Positions 9,826-18,429 of a stretch of 64,000 bases of DNA are shown here, piece by piece. Source of the DNA: Hyphomicrobiales bacterium (lineage in GTDB: Bacteria; Pseudomonadota; Alphaproteobacteria; Rhizobiales; Rhizobiaceae); the NCBI GenBank assembly GCA_900466005.1, contig UEGQ01000007.1:124001-188000 (forward strand). The letters run 5' to 3'. The notes under the pieces are model-generated. The model was not told where the DNA came from, did not search any database, and saw only the letters and a list, made by a program, of their open reading frames with translations. Both the position numbers and the translations under genes were made by a program. The number at the start of each line of letters is the position of its first letter. Position 1 is the stretch's first letter.

Positions 9826-10428
9826 ATGGCGGAGGCGGTCGCGACAGCCGCGCCGAGGGTCCTCGTCCTCGGGATCGGTAACATCCTGTGGGCCGACGAG
9901 GGCTTCGGCGTCCGGGCGGTGGAGGCATTCCACCGGGCCTTCGAGGTACCGGAAAACGTCACCGTGCTCGATGGTGGCACGCAGGGGCTCTATCTCGTGC
10001 AGTTCGTCAACGAGCACGACAGGCTGATCGTCTTCGACGCGATCGACTACGGGCTGGAACCTGCGACGCTGAAGCTGGTCGAGGATGACGAGGTGCCGAA
10101 GTTCACCGGCGCCAAGAAGATGAGCCTGCACCAAACCGGCTTTCAGGAAGTGCTGAGCGCCGCCGATCTGATGGGGCGGTATCCCGAACGGCTCGCCCTG
10201 ATCGGCTGCCAGCCCGTCGACCTCGAAGACTGGGGCGGTCCACTGACCGGACCTGTCGCGGCGGTGATACCCGCGGCTGTCGAACTGGCGGTCGACATTC
10301 TCGGACGCTGGGGGGTCGCGGTCTCGCGGCGTCCCGAAGGAGCGGCGGTGCCGCCGCTCCTGGAAAACGACATCGATTTCGACAGCTACGAGCGGCGCAC
10401 CGCGCGCGCCGCCGGCGCCAACCTCTAG
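9826..10428 (+). CDS. hupD: Hydrogenase maturation endopeptidase HupD
   Basis: Nickel-dependent protease of the HycI/HyaD/HupD family that removes the C-terminal peptide of HupL once nickel is inserted. The N-terminal fold motif VLGIGNILWADEGFGVR carries the nickel-binding acidic residue (E25). The other two ligands are D71 in LIVFDAID and H102 in MSLHQTGF. Length is 200 residues, as expected. Only one endopeptidase is present in the cluster, consistent with only HupL, and not HupV, needing cleavage. Confidence 0.94.
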   Translation: MAEAVATAAPRVLVLGIGNILWADEGFGVRAVEAFHRAFEVPENVTVLDGGTQGLYLVQFVNEHDRLIVFDAIDYGLEPATLKLVEDDEVPKFTGAKKMSLHQTGFQEVLSAADLMGRYPERLALIGCQPVDLEDWGGPLTGPVAAVIPAAVELAVDILGRWGVAVSRRPEGAAVPPLLENDIDFDSYERRTARAAGANL

Positions 10429-10438
10429 GGGAACGACA

Positions 10439-11020
10439 ATGAAGAGACTTCGTACACTCGCGCTGTTCGTGCTGGCGGCGCTTCCTGCGACCGCCGAGGC
10501 GCATACCGGCGTCGGCCTCCACAGCCACGGCTTCGAGGCCGGCTTTTCACATCCCTTCACCGGGTTCGACCACATGCTTGCGATGATCGGCGTCGGCCTC
10601 TGGGCCGCGAGCCTCGGCGGGCGTGCCCGATACCTCGTTCCGCTCTCCTTCATGGGCGTGATGGTCGCTGGCGGGCTTCTCGGCATTATCGGCATTGCCT
10701 TGCCGATGGTGGAAACGCTGATTGCTGCATCGGTGGCGGCGATCGGTCTTGTCGTCCTCCTGAATGTCCGGGTGCCGACGCCGCTCGCCTCGGCCTTCGT
10801 CGGCGCCTGTGCGCTGTTCCACGGTCACGCCCACGGGGCGGAACTGCCTGCCATGGCAAACCAGTGGGGCTATGTCGCCGGATTCGTGCTTGCGACCGGT
10901 CTTCTCCATGCCGCGGGCCTCGGTCTCGGCATGGCGCGCTTCGGTAACGCCGAGGGAATTTTGCGCCGGGCGGCCGGCGGCCTCGTCGCCGTCGCCGGGC
11001 TTGCGTTGTTCGCCGGCTGA
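10439..11020 (+). CDS. hupE: HupE/UreJ family nickel permease-like protein
   Basis: Integral membrane protein of 193 residues with an N-terminal signal sequence ending near ATAEAH and about six transmembrane segments. The family motif HPFTGFDHMLAM is present, and a second histidine-rich motif FHGHAHGAE lies between helices. HupE of Rhizobium leguminosarum has been shown to mediate nickel uptake for hydrogenase synthesis, and the histidines here fit that. It lies in the middle of hupSLCDEF, 10 bases after hupD. Confidence 0.9.
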   Translation: MKRLRTLALFVLAALPATAEAHTGVGLHSHGFEAGFSHPFTGFDHMLAMIGVGLWAASLGGRARYLVPLSFMGVMVAGGLLGIIGIALPMVETLIAASVAAIGLVVLLNVRVPTPLASAFVGACALFHGHAHGAELPAMANQWGYVAGFVLATGLLHAAGLGLGMARFGNAEGILRRAAGGLVAVAGLALFAG

Positions 11021-11091
11021 TCGGTCCGCCATAAAGTCGATCCGGGGGCTGGGGGTTTCCGGTTCGAGGAAAAGGAAGCAGGAGAAGGCAG

Positions 11092-11382
11092 ATGTGCATC
11101 GGAATACCCATGCGGGTCATCGAGGCGGGCGAGTTCGAGGCGATCTGCGAACGCCACGGCGAGCGGCATCGCGTCTCGCTGATGCTCGTCGGGGCCCAAG
11201 AGCCCGGCACCCATCTGCTGACCCATCTCGGTTCGGCGATCCGGGTGCTCGGAGAGGAGGAGGCGAGTGCGATCGACAACGCGCTCACCGGCCTCTCCGA
11301 AGCGGTCGACGGGCGCCCCTTCGAGGCGCTCTTCGAAGACCTGATTTCGCGCGAACCGGAACTGCCCGAACATCTGCGATGA
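11092..11382 (+). CDS. hupF: HypC/HupF family chaperone HupF
   Basis: Small OB-fold chaperone of 96 residues with the obligatory N-terminal MC (MCIGIPMRV), whose Cys2 contacts the large-subunit precursor or the iron ligand group. It is longer than HypC (75 residues, encoded at 18202) because of an acidic C-terminal extension. In R. leguminosarum HupF protects HupL during maturation in air and interacts with HupK. A good ribosome-binding site (AGGAAGCAGGAGAAGG) precedes the ATG. It is the last gene before a strong hairpin and a new promoter. Confidence 0.9.
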   Translation: MCIGIPMRVIEAGEFEAICERHGERHRVSLMLVGAQEPGTHLLTHLGSAIRVLGEEEASAIDNALTGLSEAVDGRPFEALFEDLISREPELPEHLR

Positions 11383-11412
11383 TGCTTCGTCGGGAAAATG
11401 GAAAGTAAAATG

Positions 11413-11443
11413 ACAAGGGCGGAAACATAGTTTCCGCCCTTGT
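11413..11443 (+). terminator. 14-bp perfect stem-loop between hupF and hupG
   Basis: ACAAGGGCGGAAAC and GTTTCCGCCCTTGT pair perfectly around a three-base loop (ATA). The sequence after it (TCGTTCC) is only weakly T-rich. It could terminate the hupS transcript, or stabilise the 3' end of a processed hupSLCDEF message while allowing some read-through. Confidence 0.65.
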
Positions 11444-11510
11444 TCGTTCCGACCTATGCCAAAGTGGAAAAATCGCTTTCAATTCAATGGAAGGCGGCTT
11501 TTCGGCCAAC

Positions 11511-11526
11511 TGGCACGTGCCTTGCT
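11511..11526 (+). promoter_or_regulatory. Consensus sigma-54 promoter upstream of hupG
   Basis: TGGCACGTGCCTTGCT matches the sigma-54 consensus TGGCAC-N5-TTGC[AT] at every defined base. It stands 46 bases before the hupG ATG. It would give hupGHIJK-hypABFCDEX and probably hoxA-hupT a second HoxA/sigma-54 controlled transcript, separate from hupSLCDEF. Confidence 0.85.
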
Positions 11527-11572
11527 GAGTGTTATGGGAGACCTTCGGTCGCGCTGTTCATGGGAGGAGTGA

Positions 11573-12022
11573 ATGCCGTCATTTCTGGTCCGCGCCTTGA
11601 GCGAACGGATGAAACTGCCCGTCGTCGACGAGACGTCGATCGATGCCTTCCTTGCGCATGAGGCGTCGGAGCCGGAGCATAGTCTGTTGTTTTTCACCGG
11701 CGATCCGGCACAGCGCAGCGAGAGCAACGATGTCGCCGTGGTAATGCCGGAGATCCTGCAGAGCTTCCAGGGCCGGCTCAAGGGTGCGGTGGTCGCCCGG
11801 GATGCCGAGGAGAAGCTGAAGGCGCGCTTCCATGTCGTCATGATGCCGAGCCTGGTGGTCACACGTCGTGAAGAGGTGCTCGGCGTGCTGCCACGTATCC
11901 GCGACTGGTCGGAATACATGGAGGAAATCGGCCGCTGGCTGCTGCCCGGGACGCTGGCCCTGCCGCCATCCGCGGGGCCGAAGGTGGAAATCAACTATTC
12001 AGGCAAGGGAGCAAGCGCATGA
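11573..12022 (+). CDS. hupG: Hydrogenase assembly protein HupG (HyaE family)
   Basis: Thioredoxin-fold protein of 149 residues without a redox-active CXXC pair. It belongs to the HyaE/HupG/HoxO family, whose members act as chaperones for the Tat-exported small subunit. The segment HSLLFFTGDPAQR and the later FHVVMMPSLVVTRREEVLG correspond to the central strands. The ATG at 11573 has GGGAGGAG just upstream. It overlaps hupH by four bases (ATGA). Confidence 0.88.
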   Translation: MPSFLVRALSERMKLPVVDETSIDAFLAHEASEPEHSLLFFTGDPAQRSESNDVAVVMPEILQSFQGRLKGAVVARDAEEKLKARFHVVMMPSLVVTRREEVLGVLPRIRDWSEYMEEIGRWLLPGTLALPPSAGPKVEINYSGKGASA

Positions 12023-12867
12023 AGGCCGGGTTTTGGGTCGCCCCGGAGGGCGAGGATGCGGCGATGACCGTCATGCCGATCGACGCGGAGCCGCCAACGG
12101 CCACCCGCAGACTGAACTATCTCGCGACCGCGAGTGCGGAGGATATGATCCGCCGTTGCCGCAGGACCGCGGAGCTGTTGCCGAAGATCGCCGATGCGCT
12201 GGCGGTGAAGAAGGCCGACGAACCCGGAACGCTCTTCGACATCACCGATTTCCCCGAGGGCGACCGCGAGCTCATCTCGCAGACGCTCGGCGAGGGCGAG
12301 GTCGCGGGCGTCGTCGCACTGCAGAACGGTGTCCTTGCACAGATCCAGGAAGCCGTGATGGCGGGCGTCTGGCGCATCCGTTTCACGAGCACGGACGGCG
12401 TTCTCCTCGCCGACTACATCGAGGTCGCCGCGATCCCGGCGGCCGTCCGCGAGGCGACGTCCGCTCTGCCGGCGAGTTTTGCCGTCGGCGAGCCGCCGGC
12501 CGGCGCCATGAACGTCATGCCCGTCCTGCACGAGATCGGCGAGCGCGTCGCGGGCCATCGCGAGGGCGATGCCTCCCATACGATTACTTTCTCGCTGTTG
12601 CCGATGAGCCCGGACGACATTGGCTTCCTGCAGGAGACGCTCGGCCCCGGCCCGGTGCAGCTGACCTCGCGCGGTTACGGCACCTGTCGGATCCTTGCGA
12701 CCGGTGTCCGCCATGTGTGGTCGGTGCAGTTCTACAACGCCATGGACACGATCATCCTCGACACGCTGGAGATCGGCGGAACGCCGTCCGTCGCGATTGC
12801 TGCGGAGGAGGATTTTCGCGATTCCGAAACCCGCCTGCGGGAGATCGAGGAGGCCTATTTCAGATGA
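12019..12867 (+). CDS. hupH: Hydrogenase assembly protein HupH (HyaF family)
   Basis: Accessory protein of 282 residues in the HupH/HyaF/HoxQ family. These proteins are needed for maturation of the small subunit and its iron-sulfur clusters under oxygen. Typical features are the N-terminal TRRLNYLATASAEDMI region and the C-terminal segment GYGTCRILATGVRHVWSVQF. The gene overlaps hupG upstream and hupI downstream by four bases each, so translation is likely coupled through the block hupG-H-I-J-K. Confidence 0.9.
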   Translation: MKAGFWVAPEGEDAAMTVMPIDAEPPTATRRLNYLATASAEDMIRRCRRTAELLPKIADALAVKKADEPGTLFDITDFPEGDRELISQTLGEGEVAGVVALQNGVLAQIQEAVMAGVWRIRFTSTDGVLLADYIEVAAIPAAVREATSALPASFAVGEPPAGAMNVMPVLHEIGERVAGHREGDASHTITFSLLPMSPDDIGFLQETLGPGPVQLTSRGYGTCRILATGVRHVWSVQFYNAMDTIILDTLEIGGTPSVAIAAEEDFRDSETRLREIEEAYFR

Positions 12868-13079
12868 GCGGCTTCGAGAATTTCGGCAAGCGCGAGACGA
12901 TGGACGCTGCCGACCGCATGGAATGCGGCATTTGCTGGTATGTCTACGATCCGGCCGAGGGCGATCCGGTGTGGCAGATCGACATCGGAACGGCCTTTGC
13001 CGACCTGCCGCAAGACTGGCGCTGCCCGAACTGCGATGCTCCGCAGGAAAAGTTCATGAGGCTCGGCGATGGACGCTGA
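12864..13079 (+). CDS. hupI: Rubredoxin HupI (HoxR-like)
   Basis: Small iron protein of 71 residues with the two rubredoxin knuckles CGIC (C21, C24) and CPNC (C54, C57) and the family signature YDPAEGDP. In Ralstonia the related HoxR supports formation of the special proximal cluster of the O2-tolerant hydrogenase, which fits the six-cysteine HupS here. The start is the ATG overlapping the hupH stop (ATGA). A much longer frame runs through this gene from 11868 but is not coding upstream. It overlaps hupJ by 11 bases. Confidence 0.93.
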   Translation: MSGFENFGKRETMDAADRMECGICWYVYDPAEGDPVWQIDIGTAFADLPQDWRCPNCDAPQEKFMRLGDGR

Positions 13080-13590
13080 AGCGGACCGGCAGGCCGCAGA
13101 GATGCAGGCGGCCGAGATCGCGCGCCGGCTGGAGGCACGCTATCGCGTTATCGCCGAGACGGCGATGGCCGACGTGCCGATCTGCAATGCCGTGCTCGGC
13201 GTCGCGAGCTGCGGTTTCCGTCCCTGGGGTGGCCGCGCCTTCGGTGTCGTCGTGACGCCCTGGTTCATGAACCTGCTCGCCGTCGATCTGCCCGGGGTGG
13301 AAAGTCCGCCGGCAGCAAACGGCACGACCGTGTGCGCCTTCCTGCCCGCGGGCGAGGTGGAACTGATCGCCGGCGAGCTGGAGGGTATCGGCCGGGTTGA
13401 CGCCTGTTCGCTCTTTTCGCCGGTGCTCGAATTTTCCTCGATGGAATTGGCAACCGAGACCGCCATCGAGGCCGCCAACGCCTTCTTCGATCCCGAGGCG
13501 CTGGCCGAGCCGCCTCCGCTTGCGCCGGCCGTCAATCGGCGTGACCTCTTGCGGGGGCGCTTCGGTTCCCGGGAGGAGGTGCAGCCATGA
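13069..13590 (+). CDS. hupJ: Hydrogenase assembly chaperone HupJ
   Basis: Protein of 173 residues of the HupJ/HoxT group, required for hydrogenase assembly and related to the N-terminal part of HyaF-type factors. Seen here are a helical N-terminus ([19 protein letters not shown]), a central [19 protein letters not shown] segment and a proline-rich C-terminus. The exact biochemical role is not established for the family. It begins inside the end of hupI and ends overlapping hupK (ATGA). Confidence 0.86.
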   Translation: MDAEADRQAAEMQAAEIARRLEARYRVIAETAMADVPICNAVLGVASCGFRPWGGRAFGVVVTPWFMNLLAVDLPGVESPPAANGTTVCAFLPAGEVELIAGELEGIGRVDACSLFSPVLEFSSMELATETAIEAANAFFDPEALAEPPPLAPAVNRRDLLRGRFGSREEVQP

Positions 13591-14684
13591 CCTTCGCGCT
13601 CGGTGCCGGTTCGATCAGGATCGACGTGACGGTCTCGCGCGGGCAGGTGTGTGCGGTCGCGCTTTCCGCCGATCGTCCGCAGGGACTGGCGCAGATGTTC
13701 GTCGGCCGAAATCCGCAGGAAGCGCCGCAGCTCGCCGGCCGGCTCTTCTCGCTCTGCGGCTTCGCCCAGTCGACGGCGTCGACGCTCGCCGTCGCCGCGG
13801 CGAAAGGCGAGCCGGTGCCGGACGATAGGCGGCGGGATCTCGCCATGGGCGTGCTCGCCGAGCGGGTGTTCGAGACGCTGCGGGCCCTCGTCATGCAATG
13901 GCCGACGAATGCCGGCGCCCGTTTTGCCGCACAGGCAGCGCCCGCGCTGCGCAAGGCGCTTGCCGCATCCCGGTCGATCATCGCCGGTGCGGCACGGGGC
14001 GCCGAGATGGCCGCATTCGTGACGACGCTCGAAGACGCCGCCGCCGCTCTAGGCGCGGCGAAGACGGAAACACCGTCTGCCAACACCCTGTGCGGTGCGA
14101 TCCTCACCGAACTGCAGGGTGCCGATGCCTTTCCGCACCGGGCTCTGGACGGTTTGTCGCCGGACGAGGACGCCGCGGTCGTGAACCTCATGTGTCGGGA
14201 GGTCGGCTTCTGCACGCGGCCGCATCTCGACGGACGGGTGGTCGAAACCGGCGCCTATGCGCGGCTCGGCGACGTCCTGCCCGCGCATGGTCCGTATCTT
14301 GCCGCCCGGTTCTCCGCTCGTCTTAAGGACGTCCGCGAGAGCCTCGACGCGCTGCGGACGCTTGCGGAAGAAAAGACAGGGGACCTTGCGGGCTTGATGC
14401 GCTCGGGAGAATTGTCCAACAATGGAGGCTTCGGCGCGGTCGAATGCACGCGGGGGAGGCTTTATCACGAGGCGGAGGTCGGCGCGGACGGCAAGCTTTC
14501 GGCCTATCGCATCCTCGCTCCGACGGAGTGGAATTTTCACCCCGCCGGCCCCTTCGTCGAGACGTTGCTGTCGAGCCGTATCGGTGAGGGCGAGACAGCG
14601 CGCACGAGAGTGTCGCAGCTGGCGGCGCTCTTCGATCCGTGCGTGGCGTTCGAAATCAGGCTGAAGGATGCAGTACATGCATGA
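13587..14684 (+). CDS. hupK: Hydrogenase expression/maturation scaffold HupK
   Basis: HupL-like scaffold of 365 residues, proposed in rhizobia to carry the Fe(CN)2CO group in aerobic hydrogenase maturation, together with HupF. Remnants of the large-subunit metal-binding motifs are visible: [12 protein letters not shown] in place of L1 and [11 protein letters not shown] near the C-terminus in place of L2, each with one cysteine left of the usual pair. The gene overlaps hypA at its 3' end. Confidence 0.88.
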   Translation: MTFALGAGSIRIDVTVSRGQVCAVALSADRPQGLAQMFVGRNPQEAPQLAGRLFSLCGFAQSTASTLAVAAAKGEPVPDDRRRDLAMGVLAERVFETLRALVMQWPTNAGARFAAQAAPALRKALAASRSIIAGAARGAEMAAFVTTLEDAAAALGAAKTETPSANTLCGAILTELQGADAFPHRALDGLSPDEDAAVVNLMCREVGFCTRPHLDGRVVETGAYARLGDVLPAHGPYLAARFSARLKDVRESLDALRTLAEEKTGDLAGLMRSGELSNNGGFGAVECTRGRLYHEAEVGADGKLSAYRILAPTEWNFHPAGPFVETLLSSRIGEGETARTRVSQLAALFDPCVAFEIRLKDAVHA

Positions 14685-15018
14685 GATGTCGCTGATGGAA
14701 AGCGTGGTGGAGATCGCCTGCGAGACGGCGCAAAAGGCCGGCGCCGTCAGGGTGAAGGTGATCCGCCTCGACGTCGGCGTGCTGAGTCACGTCGATCCCG
14801 ACGCGCTTCTCTTCTGCTACGACGCCGTCCGCCGAGGCAGCCTCGCCGAAGAGGCGGAGTTGCGCATCAACCGGGTGGCGGGTGAGGGTTGGTGCCTCGA
14901 TTGCGGCAAGGCGGTGCCACTTGCGGAACGCTTCGGGGCCTGTCCGGAATGCGGGCAGTATCATGTGCAGATGACGGCTGGCGACGAATTGAAGATCAGG
15001 GACTTGGAGGTGATCTGA
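14677..15018 (+). CDS. hypA: Hydrogenase nickel incorporation protein HypA
   Basis: Nickel-delivery metallochaperone of 113 residues. The start is set at 14677, not the upstream in-frame ATG at 14668, because HypA proteins begin M-H-E and His2 is a nickel ligand ([10 protein letters not shown]). The structural zinc site is formed by CLDC and CPEC in the C-terminal half. It works with HypB in nickel insertion into HupL and HupV. The stop overlaps the hypB start by one base (TGATG). Confidence 0.94.
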   Translation: MHEMSLMESVVEIACETAQKAGAVRVKVIRLDVGVLSHVDPDALLFCYDAVRRGSLAEEAELRINRVAGEGWCLDCGKAVPLAERFGACPECGQYHVQMTAGDELKIRDLEVI

Positions 15019-15932
15019 TGTGCACGGTATGCGGTTGCGGGACGGAGCCCGTTGTCGAAAAAGGTCATGCCCATGCTCACGGGCACGGACATCATCACGG
15101 TGACCATCATCACCACGATCATCACGACCATGCGCATCCGCATGGCCATGGGCATCCCCACGATCATGAGCACCACCACGAGCACGGCGAGGAAGGTGTC
15201 ATCCATTACGGCCAGGGCATTGCCGGCGTCCATGTCCCGGGCATGAGCCAGGAGCGGATCATCCAGGTCGAGCGCGACATCCTGTCGAAGAACGACGGCT
15301 TTGCCGCTGAAAACCGGGCCTATTTCGCCGCCAACGGCATCTTCGCACTGAACTTCGTATCGAGCCCCGGCTCCGGCAAGACGAGCCTTTTGGTGCGCAC
15401 GATCGGCGACCTCAAGGAACGACTGCCGATCGGCGTCGTAGAAGGCGACCAGCAGACCTCCAACGACGCAGCACGCATCCGCGAGACCGGCGCTCCGGCG
15501 ATCCAGGTCAATACCGGCAAGGGCTGTCACCTCGACGCGCACATGGTCGGCCATGCCGTCGAGGAACTGGCGCCTGCGAAGAACAGCGTGCTCTTCATCG
15601 AGAACGTCGGAAATCTCGTCTGTCCCGCCGCCTTCGATCTCGGCGAGGCGCACAAGGTCGTGCTGCTCTCGGTCACGGAAGGGGAGGACAAGCCGCTCAA
15701 ATATCCCGATATGTTCGCTGCCGCCGACCTGATGATCCTGAACAAGGCCGACCTGCTGCCGCACCTCGATTTCGATGTCGGCGCCTGCATCGCGAATGCG
15801 CTCCGGGTCAATCCGAGGCTGCAGACGCTGGTTGTCTCGGCAAGGACCGGCGAGGGCATGCCGGCCTTCTATTCCTGGCTCGAGGCGAACGCCGCCATGG
15901 CCGTCACCCGGGCACTGGCGAAGGCAGGCTGA
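15018..15932 (+). CDS. hypB: Hydrogenase nickel incorporation GTPase HypB, His-rich
   Basis: SIMIBI-class GTPase of 304 residues that drives nickel insertion. The N-terminus has the high-affinity metal motif CTVCGC. A histidine-rich stretch at residues 17-56 holds 24 His in 40 residues and probably stores nickel. The P-loop SSPGSGKTS lies near residue 113. Later motifs include [19 protein letters not shown] (the metal-binding cysteine of the G domain) and NKADLLP (guanine specificity). A longer reading frame opens upstream in hypA, but the TGATG overlap and the CxxCGC motif fix the start. Confidence 0.96.
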   Translation: MCTVCGCGTEPVVEKGHAHAHGHGHHHGDHHHHDHHDHAHPHGHGHPHDHEHHHEHGEEGVIHYGQGIAGVHVPGMSQERIIQVERDILSKNDGFAAENRAYFAANGIFALNFVSSPGSGKTSLLVRTIGDLKERLPIGVVEGDQQTSNDAARIRETGAPAIQVNTGKGCHLDAHMVGHAVEELAPAKNSVLFIENVGNLVCPAAFDLGEAHKVVLLSVTEGEDKPLKYPDMFAAADLMILNKADLLPHLDFDVGACIANALRVNPRLQTLVVSARTGEGMPAFYSWLEANAAMAVTRALAKAG

Positions 15933-15934
15933 GC

Positions 15935-18199
15935 ATGCTGCAGCGGACCCCGGCTTCCTCCCGTTCGATGCCGTCGCGCAGGCTCCGCCTGCGGGTGCGC
16001 GGTGTCGTGCAGGGCGTCGGCTTCCGCCCCTTCGCCTTCGGGCTCGCCCGCCGCTACGGGCTTTCGGGGTACGTGCTGAACGACAGCGAAGGCGTCCTGA
16101 TCGAAGTCGAGGGTGGGCCGGTCGAGGAGTTTTGCGCGGCGTTGCGGGCCGAGGCACCGGTGCTCGCCCGCATCGACGCGCTGGAGGTCGAGGAGCGGCC
16201 GCTCGGTCACGATGCTGATTTCGTCATCGCGGAAAGCCGCGGCGGCAAGGCGGCGACGAGGATCGGTGCCGATGCCGCGACCTGTCCGGAGTGCCTGCGG
16301 GAGCTGCGTGATCCGGCGAGCCGCTTCTTCGGCTACGCCTTCGTCAACTGCACCCATTGCGGCCCGCGTTACACGATCACCCGCGCGCTGCCCTATGATC
16401 GGGCGCAGACATCGATGGCAGGTTTTGCCATGTGCCCGGCCTGCGCTGCCGACTACCGCAATCCGGAAAACCGGCGTTTCCATGCCGAACCGGTCGCCTG
16501 TCCGGTCTGCGGGCCGCGCCTCAGCCACCGGATCGAAGACATCGCCGCAGCGCTCCTCGATGGCAAGATCGTCGCACTGAAGGGGATCGGCGGTTTCCAC
16601 CTGATGTGCGATGTGCAGAATGCGGAGGCGATCGCCGAACTACGGCGGCGGAAAGCGCGCGACGAGAAGCCCTTTGCCGTTATGGTTGCGGATATCGAGG
16701 CGGCACGCTGCTTTGCCGATCCGACCCCCGCGGAGGAGGACCTGCTGTCGAGTGCTGCCCGCCCGGTGGTGCTCGTCGAGGGGCGGGGCAGGCTCTCCTC
16801 GGGGATTGCGCCCGGCCTTTCCCGTGTCGGCGTCATGCTCGCCTACGCGCCGGTCCATCGTCTGCTGTTCGATGAATTGTCGCGGCGATCGCCGGCAGCC
16901 CCGATCGCGCTGGTTGCAACGAGCGCCAATCCGGGTGGTGAGCCGCTCGCCGCCTCCAACGAGGATGCCGGGCGTCGGCTCGCCACGATCGCCGACCTTA
17001 TCGTCACCCACGATCGCGACATCCTGGTCAGGGCGGACGATTCGGTGATGCAGGTCGTCGCCGGTGCCCCGGCCTTCCTGCGGCGCGCCCGTGGCTTCGT
17101 GCCGGAACCGGTCGACCTCGGGTCCGACGGGCCATCGGTGATTGCGCTCGGTGCGGACCTCAAGAACACGGTCTGTCTGACCCGCGGCCGCGAGGCCTTC
17201 GTCTCCCAGCATGTGGGTGGGCTCGACAATGCCGAGACGCTGCGTTTTCAGCGCGAGACAGTCGAGCATCTCTGCCGCATTCTGGCGATCCGCCCGGAAT
17301 ACGCCGCCTGCGATCTGCACCCCGATTTCCGGTCTGTCCGGCTCGCCGAAGATATCGGCCTGCCGCTGGTGCGCGTGCAGCACCATGTCGCCCATGTCGC
17401 GGCGGTCGCGGCCGAACACAGACTGGAAGGCGCCTTGCTCGGGCTTGCCCTCGACGGTCATGGCTACGGCGCCGACGGCGGCATCTGGGGCGGCGAACTG
17501 CTGACGCTCGACGGTTGCCGCTGGCAGCGCCCCGGTCATCTTGCGAGGCTGCCGCTTGCCGGCGGCGACCGCGCGGCGCGCGAACCCTGGCGCATGGGTG
17601 TCGGTGCGCTGGTGGCGGCCGGACGGGGCGATCTCGCCCGCGAGGTCTTCGCCCACCTGCCGGAGGCGGGGCGGGTTGCCGCGATGCTCGAAGGCGGCAT
17701 GCGGGTTGCAGAAACGTCGAGCCTCGGTCGGCTTTTCGATGCGGTGGCGGCGATCGCCGGGACCCGCATGGTGCAGACCTTCGAAGGACAGGCGGCGATG
17801 GAATTCGAGGCGCTCGCCCGCGAGGTGGAGGCGGATGCCTCGGGCTGGCGGATCGAGAATGGCGTCGTCGATTTTCGGCCGCTGCTCGTGCGGATAGCCG
17901 AACAGAGGCTAACGGGCGCGGCGGCTGCCAGTCTGTTCCATGCGACGCTCATCGTCGGCCTTGCCGAATGGACGCTCGCCGCCGCCAGGACCGAGGGGCT
18001 CGACCGCGTCGTGCTCTCCGGCGGCTGCCTCGCCAACCGAAGACTCGCGGAGGGCCTTCGCGCAAGGCTCTCGGCGGCCGGCATCGGAACCTGCCTGCCG
18101 CAGGCGGTGCCCGCCGGCGACGGCGGGCTGTCGCTCGGCCAGGCGGCCTTTGCGCGGCATGTCATCGCGAACGACAGAACACAAGTGGAGGAGCCGTAG
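15935..18199 (+). CDS. hypF: Carbamoyltransferase HypF
   Basis: Enzyme of 754 residues that uses carbamoyl phosphate and ATP to carbamoylate the C-terminal cysteine of HypE, the first step in making the cyanide ligands. Domains in order are acylphosphatase (VVQGVGFRPFAFGLARRYG), paired zinc-finger motifs (CPECLREL, CTHCGPRYT, CPACAADY, CPVCGPRL), a YrdC-like nucleotide domain, and a Kae1-like carbamoyltransferase domain with HHVAH and DGHGYGADGGIWGGE. The first ATG is two bases after the hypB stop. An internal ATG 11 codons on (MPSRRLRLRV) is an alternative start. Confidence 0.95.
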   Translation: MLQRTPASSRSMPSRRLRLRVRGVVQGVGFRPFAFGLARRYGLSGYVLNDSEGVLIEVEGGPVEEFCAALRAEAPVLARIDALEVEERPLGHDADFVIAESRGGKAATRIGADAATCPECLRELRDPASRFFGYAFVNCTHCGPRYTITRALPYDRAQTSMAGFAMCPACAADYRNPENRRFHAEPVACPVCGPRLSHRIEDIAAALLDGKIVALKGIGGFHLMCDVQNAEAIAELRRRKARDEKPFAVMVADIEAARCFADPTPAEEDLLSSAARPVVLVEGRGRLSSGIAPGLSRVGVMLAYAPVHRLLFDELSRRSPAAPIALVATSANPGGEPLAASNEDAGRRLATIADLIVTHDRDILVRADDSVMQVVAGAPAFLRRARGFVPEPVDLGSDGPSVIALGADLKNTVCLTRGREAFVSQHVGGLDNAETLRFQRETVEHLCRILAIRPEYAACDLHPDFRSVRLAEDIGLPLVRVQHHVAHVAAVAAEHRLEGALLGLALDGHGYGADGGIWGGELLTLDGCRWQRPGHLARLPLAGGDRAAREPWRMGVGALVAAGRGDLAREVFAHLPEAGRVAAMLEGGMRVAETSSLGRLFDAVAAIAGTRMVQTFEGQAAMEFEALAREVEADASGWRIENGVVDFRPLLVRIAEQRLTGAAAASLFHATLIVGLAEWTLAAARTEGLDRVVLSGGCLANRRLAEGLRARLSAAGIGTCLPQAVPAGDGGLSLGQAAFARHVIANDRTQVEEP

Positions 18200-18201
18200 G
18201 C

Positions 18202-18429
18202 ATGTGTCTTGCGATACCCGTTCAGGTGAAGGAGGTGCTTCCCGGCGAGATGGCGAGGGTGACGCTCGACGGCGTTTCGAAGGTCATTTCGACCGCCCTC
18301 GTCGATGACGTGAAGCCCGGAGACTATCTGGTGCTGCACGTCGGCTACGCGCTCGCGAAGATCGAGCCGGAGGAGGCAGAACGGACGCTGGAACTGATCC
18401 GGCAGGCGGCAGAGGGGGCGGCGGCATGA
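18202..18429 (+). CDS. hypC: Hydrogenase maturation chaperone HypC
   Basis: OB-fold chaperone of 75 residues beginning MCLAIPVQV. Cys2 holds the Fe(CN)2CO group together with HypD and presents it to the large-subunit precursor. It differs from the longer HupF paralogue at 11092, as in other rhizobial clusters where HypC serves general assembly and HupF the aerobic step. GGAGGAG stands just upstream of the ATG, and the stop overlaps hypD (ATGA). Confidence 0.94.
   Translation: MCLAIPVQVKEVLPGEMARVTLDGVSKVISTALVDDVKPGDYLVLHVGYALAKIEPEEAERTLELIRQAAEGAAA

Noticed and set aside
11868..13079. Open frame of 403 codons that contains HupI
   Set aside because: Only the last 71 codons from ATG 12864 resemble a protein (rubredoxin). 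The upstream part is out of frame with hupG/hupH.
15060..15190. Tandem DNA repeat or CRISPR-like array
   Set aside because: The repetitive CAC/CAT pattern encodes the histidine-rich region of HypB. No repeat-spacer structure exists.
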